Shown here piece after piece: positions 59,201-64,000 of a stretch of DNA of 64,000 nt (its first letter is position 1; each line of letters begins with the position of its first letter). The stretch is from Numida meleagris (lineage: Eukaryota > Chordata > Aves > Galliformes > Numididae): contig NC_034411.1 of NCBI RefSeq assembly GCF_002078875.1, positions 4,987,180 through 5,051,179 on the forward strand. Direction: 5' to 3'. The notes below the pieces were generated by a model. That model saw only the letters and a list, made by a program, of their open reading frames with translations, did no database searches and was not told where the DNA came from. The position numbers and the translations under genes are program-made.

Positions 59201-60739
59201 TTCCATAGCTCCAGAAAGCTCCCGGTTTTGATGTGTGGAATTCCAATGAGCAGGAACTTCTGACAGCAGCTTTTCCCAATATTTAACCTTCACAATGTCA
59301 TTAAAGGCAAGCTTAGATTCCTCCCCCCCCACCCATCACCCCCTAAATTATTTTCTTCTGTTCAGTTAACAGCCACTGTTTAGCAAATCAGCCATCTGAA
59401 GGCAGAGATTAGGATTTATTGATGAACTATGCTCATCTGGAACACCTTAATGTGAAAGTAACATCCCTTGGCCTTTTCTACATGCAGAGGATACGTTTTA
59501 CAGAAACCATGTATTACCCATAGACCAGTTGTCTTGGTTTTCACTTGCTTTAACACCACTCAGACGTGGGAGAATGTCAGGGTAAAGTAACAGCCATATG
59601 TCTCAATATGGGTAATTCCTGAAACATAGCCTGAAATCCATGTCCTGAAGTACCTGTTCTGTATTTCTGCTGCAATTGCAGGGCATTAGGGTGTGGGGGT
59701 GTTTGATGGTTTGATTTGGTTTTTCTTCATTTGTTTCTCTAAGACTTTGTGTTAGATATTTAATGCCTTATAGTATATACCATAATTTCATGATGATTCG
59801 TGAAAGATGGTAGAATATGTTTGCTCCTAACTACTTCTCTGTTGTGAGGTAGCATGAACTGCAAGGGTAGCTATGTGAAGCTGGTGGGGAAAAAAACAAT
59901 ACTGTCAAAAACTGCGATTAAAATGCATACGGCAAGTGCAGCCTCTTTTGGGATTGTCCTATGCAGAATTTCATTGCTCCCTCTTAAAATACATAGAGCT
60001 GAGAAGACCTAAATTCATTTCACGGACGATAACAATAGTCTGAACTGAGCAAAACTTGTCCCACTACCTACCTTGCATATTGTTTGTATGAATAGAGCAA
60101 AATTAGTCCATTGTGAACAAAATGCTAGTAATAAAGATCGTAGAATAGATATTAACTTGTTCTAGCTTTCAGAAACTTCTGAAATATGCAGAAATTTTCA
60201 GAATACTGAGTAGTTGCCTAGCCACCCTATGAAATGCCACTTTTTTGCTGCAAAATGTATTTTACCAATCTTCTAATTTTCTTGTTTAGGTACATGCTGA
60301 GCTATAATTTATCATACTGATTCGAAGGTTTATCTCTTGCCTAACACAGGAAAAGCAGCATGCTTTCACCAATTCTTCATCTGTGACTATCAGTAAACTA
60401 GGTTGTTGTCAAAGGGAGTATTTTCATTGTGTTGATAACCAAGGAGTACAGTGTTTTCAGTTGTTATGCCAGGGGCCTACACTATTATCAACATACTATG
60501 TCATTATTCAGAAATTTTGGCTTTAATAGAATGATGGGTTTGGAGATTTTCTTCTATTAGGGTAGCGAATGGGATGGTTCTACATTAGCACTTGTGGGAT
60601 TTATGGTATATTTTGCACTACAGCTGTTAAAATGACTCACACAAGCGTCTGCATCTGTGGAAGAATTATCCTACAGCAGTAATAGTTCCGAAATCTGTCA
60701 TTTTCCTGCTAGAAAGTGGCATTTGAACGCAACATTCCA
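56274..60739. other. single-copy noncoding DNA with minor simple repeats
   Basis: Contains TTTG/TTTC tetranucleotide units (56822-56845) and a C8 run with flanking CCC words (59323-59343). Frames at most 113 codons, overlapping on both strands, are unrecognised. No interspersed repeat seen. Confidence 0.6.
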
Positions 60740-61010
60740 ACTGCTAATGGATATTCAGGGCCCTTCCGGAGAGAGCCTTGATTAGTAGATGACAGGCTAA
60801 CAGGAGAGCTGTGTTTTATGGTCAAGGGAGTTAAGCCAAACTCACGCTGCCTTTTGGATGGGGGGACGCAGGATCACTCAGAGGCTTCAGAGGAAGTAGC
60901 TGGAGAGCAATGCCACAGTGATTGATGAAGGCGGCCCATTATCAAACACTTTGTTAAAACTTTCTTCTGAGCAAATCACGTGGCTTATACAGTGCGCGAG
61001 TGGAGAGTTA
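60740..61010. promoter_or_regulatory. candidate conserved element with PBX/HOX-type word
   Basis: Single-copy block carrying TGATTGAT (60919-60926), a TGATTAGTAGATGACAGG segment near 60778, GCCCATTATCAAAC near 60935 and a CACGTG E-box near 60978. Several CpG are retained. Motif texture suggests an enhancer; unproven. Confidence 0.22.
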
Positions 61011-62235
61011 ATGTTGTTTTTTTTTGTGTAGGAAATATGTCAAAAGCATTCAAAACAAAATTTAAGAAGGAAAATTGCATGATGCATTTAAACTAATCAT
61101 GTACTCGATGTTCCCTTTGAACGTATCTGCATTCATTGTTTGGTAAATAACATTTTGCTGGAAATCAACTACTTATTTCAAGGTCTTTGAGATTTGCATC
61201 TCCATGCACATGAAAAAGAGCCCCGTAAGTTACAAGCTTTTTCTGCAAAGTAAATATGGAAATAAGTTGGTTATTTTCATCCGACCTTCAATATTGTGGT
61301 TTTCTTTTATTTTCTTTTCACGCTTGCCGCTAGCATTTGAGGGGTTGTCTGTCCCCTGTGTAAGGAAATCCAAGACTGGGCAACAATAATTTTTTGTCCT
61401 TTCGGATAGGAAAGATGTGAAAGCGTTCGGGCTCACAGAGTTCATTTCACAAATCCTTCCAAGCAAGAACAGCACAAGCAGCCATCCCGGGCTTTACAGA
61501 TGCACAATCCCAGGGAGTGCAGCAGCCTGGCATGTAAAAAGGGATATATTATCCCTGATTGATGTAGCTGGGACTTGTTCTATCGAATGGCTCTGTAGAT
61601 CAGGTTCAAGGTTTTCAACACTAACAGATGTGGGCTGGAATCTATGAGGACCTTACAATAATATCCATGAGGAACTGTGAAGCAAATGATTCCTTTCTAG
61701 TTAGAGAAATGCTATGAAATGTTTCTGGGCAGCCACATTTTGCACAAGCTTGAACGTCATTGCTTCTAGGTACAAATATACCTACATATATGGCAGGGGA
61801 AATCAATGTGGTGAGTGTCTGAATCAGCGCTGAGGGGACACTATCCATGAGAAAAGGATCAAGTTTTAAGTTATGTGCAGGCTGGAGAATAGCTTTCTGT
61901 AGGTAATTATTCTGGCTCATCATCCTTATTAAGTTGTGACTAAAGCATGATTCTCAGCTTCCCATCATGCTGAAAACCAAGGTGGGGAAGCTGGGAAGAT
62001 GCTAGCTGGAATGGGAAGACATTCCTTCCCCAGAAGGTCCGCTGTAGAAATGTACACAGGCTTGTTCAGGTTTATTTTCTGCCAGGTGTTCCTTTGTGCA
62101 GAGTACTGATACTCCCAGCAGTCCTGAATAATCAGGATTTACACATCTTTTAGACTGTGGAATCACTTGTAATCTGTGAGACAAAAGGGAGATCAGGCTG
62201 AGCTCCTTTTATCTGACACCGTGTTTCTGTGACCT
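61011..62235. other. single-copy noncoding DNA, no gene seen
   Basis: No gene or repeat recognised. Another TGATTGAT occurs near 61557. Short overlapping frames only. Confidence 0.65.
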
Positions 62236-62530
62236 ACATGTCTCGTGGCAGATACCTCGAATACCCGAATGCGGTTAGCCTCCATATCTGTAAACTGAAG
62301 CGTGCGGTACAACCGAGCCGTGCCAAGTGTTGGTTACCTGGGTGAGCTGTGTAGGGATCCCAGGTAGGCCAGAATTCAGAGGGTGAAGTGCACCATTGCT
62401 GCCTTAAGGCGAGCAGGCTGGAAACGGCTGGAAATGTTGCCACTGTTCAGGTAGCATTCAGCATTTGTTCTTGTGGCAGCAGTTCCCAGTATGACTTCCC
62501 GAGTCACGTAACACGTGCGGTACAATTTGA
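62236..62530. promoter_or_regulatory. CpG-retaining patch
   Basis: About 8 CpG fall in 62245-62325 and several more at 62498-62522, including a CACGTG E-box (ACACGTGCGG) near 62510. Base composition is only moderately GC-rich. Possible hypomethylated element; weak evidence. Confidence 0.2.
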
Positions 62531-63611
62531 AGTGTTGTAAAGGTCCTTTAGAATTTCTCTTTAATAAAAACGAACAAAATGAAAGAATCTAAAGTTCAAA
62601 GACCTCAGAGGCTAATACAGAAATTTTCCTTGCAAATATAAATACTTGGGGATAATCCCAGAAAAGATCAGAGCTGTTTGTCAAGAAATCTTCACTGAAA
62701 ATCTAGTGGCTAAAGACGTACGTATAGCTCATGTTTCCTTGCAAGAGCATTTGAACGGCCGGGGAAGGTAGGCTGCTCCTTTGGTGTCAGTGCAAAGTAC
62801 TCATCTCTGGATTACCTCCCTAAACATAAGCATTTAACATTCTGCCCCGAATTATTTTGTGGCGGACTCTACTGAGTCATTAACAGCTTGTTAAGGGACT
62901 TGGGTTTTAATACCTATGTTTTTGCCTTAGAAATGTTAGAAAAATCTGGAAATTGGAAAGTTTGGTTTGCCTTTCCTGCTTTTAGCTTGCAGTTGGAGCT
63001 CAGGGTGTTTTGTAACCTCCATCAGACCCAGCCAAAGTTTCACGGTGGGAATTTTTTCCCTCTTATGCATCATTCAGTCTGGAGAATTCCCCGTGTCTGT
63101 ATTACTCAAATCTAGATTAAAGGTAACCCTGAGTTTCTATCCTCAAAAAGTTCTTTCATTTATATTCTCCCTTCTTTCACTGCTTTGCTTTGCCACATGA
63201 CAGCGTGTCACTTGGGCCTGTTCTTCTCCTTCCCTCTTAGCTCTCCTGCACACTCCATTATCTTTTCCTTTTTAGCTCAGCGCTTTCTGAGGCTTATTTG
63301 CTCAGCCTTCTCTGGGGCTCTGGCTCTGCAAGGTTTAAACTATATGGTCAAAATGATTCCTTTCTGAATTGATCAGTTAATTTGGTCTTCACATATTCAG
63401 GCGTATGCTATTGTCTTTCAAAAGCTTATATGTATCTCAAGGAGCACTTAATTTGTATTGTAATGCATTAACTGTTAAAGCATGGTTAAAGATACTTAAG
63501 CAGCTAGCAGTATCCTTTTTTTCTGGATGGAGAAACATGGACAAAAGCACAGACTGTTCATATGACAGGATTTTTAAGTGATAATTCATTGTTTTTTCCC
63601 CTGTCATTTAG
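62531..63611. other. noncoding DNA, partly pyrimidine-rich
   Basis: No gene recognised. 63155-63290 is rich in CTTT/TCCT words. Short plus-strand frames here are Phe/Leu/Ser-rich because of that composition. Confidence 0.6.
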
Positions 63612-63865
63612 ACTCCCTGCATCCATTGTGCCTTTGAAAATTGCTCTTGAAGCAATGCACCCGGAGCAGCGTGTAAATGCTGCAGTGGGCAGCACCGTGC
63701 CCGTGCTCAGCGCTGCGCTGGGTGTCATTGTCACAGACGGGCAGCACGGCTGGTGGTCACCTCTGGCGAGCAGGCAGGAGAGCCCTGGAGGTGGAGCAGC
63801 AGCCACAGAGCTGCTCCGCTCTGGCAAGAGATGGAAAGCCTTTTCTAAAAGCAAAGTGACAACAG
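63612..63865 (+). other. GC-rich exon-like block
   Basis: An acceptor-like TTTTTTCCCCTGTCATTTAG (ending 63611) leads into a block clearly GC-richer than its surroundings, with a possible donor CAG|GTGGTT at 63866. A plus-strand frame is open throughout (it continues to 63921), but a 114-codon minus-strand frame is open over the same DNA, so openness is probably compositional. Several CpG and GCAGC-type words are present. The product is unrecognised. Confidence 0.15.
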
Positions 63866-64000
63866 GTGGTTTTCGAGAGATTGACGTGGGCTGGCACAAC
63901 AAAAGCCTTTCATGCTGTTAATGTGTATACATTTAAGGCTGTTTTAAAACTTCAAATGAGAGCTGGGATGATCTGCAGCAGATGTCCCCAAACCAACATA
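63866..64000. other. right edge, nothing recognised
   Basis: The sequence returns to AT-leaning composition. No feature seen before the window ends. Confidence 0.6.

Noticed and set aside
1..64000. CRISPR arrays, operons, phage or other prokaryotic systems
   Set aside because: No regularly spaced repeats and no dense coding; CR1 copies and a U2 pseudogene show eukaryotic nuclear DNA.
44831..64000. LTR retrovirus-like or DNA-transposon ends
   Set aside because: I looked for paired long repeats, primer-binding-type sequence and transposase-like frames and found none I could support by eye.

Overview
This window reads as vertebrate, most probably avian, nuclear DNA. The main evidence is three interspersed copies of the CR1 LINE, two of them with recognisable bird-type 3' ends (one on the + strand near 6.1-6.6 kb, two on the - strand near 7.7-8.4 kb and 19.4-19.8 kb). 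Supporting signs are an AT-leaning background, long homopolymer A/T tracts, no Alu-like SINEs, and no operon or ribosome-binding-site organisation. I recognise no protein-coding gene. Open frames are short, overlap on both strands and resemble no family I know. The longest frame outside CR1 (187 codons, - strand, 36.6-37.2 kb) lies in a locally GC- and CpG-rich block, which lengthens open frames by chance. The best reading is an intergenic gene desert or one very large intron, poor in repeats.

Layout. 0-6.1 kb: single-copy AT-rich DNA ending in a pyrimidine-rich tract. 6.1-8.4 kb: two CR1 copies in opposite orientation. 8.4-19.4 kb: single-copy DNA with a nuclear-receptor-like direct repeat and a 312-bp moderately GC-rich block containing no CpG. 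19.4-19.8 kb: third CR1. 19.8-31 kb: single-copy DNA with low-complexity tracts and a palindromic pair of GATA motifs. 31.2-31.4 kb: a compact GC-rich CpG cluster. 36.0-37.2 kb and 40.2-41.1 kb: blocks where CpG is not depleted and homeodomain-type motifs are dense. 43.15-43.37 kb: a terminal-exon-like structure, followed at 43.49-43.67 kb by a nearly full-length U2 snRNA pseudogene with an A-rich tail. 44-64 kb: more single-copy DNA with exon-like candidates at 52.7 kb and 63.6 kb and further motif-dense stretches.

The most concrete discovery is the U2 snRNA-derived pseudogene, recognised by its extended match to U2 and classed as dead because its branch-point-recognition and Sm-site positions are changed. 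The other notable signals are compositional (CpG retention) or short motif arrangements. They are candidates for regulatory elements or noncoding-RNA exons, and need cross-species alignment or expression data to confirm. I see no evidence for CRISPR arrays, prokaryotic systems, viral genes, intact transposases or functional tRNA/rRNA genes.
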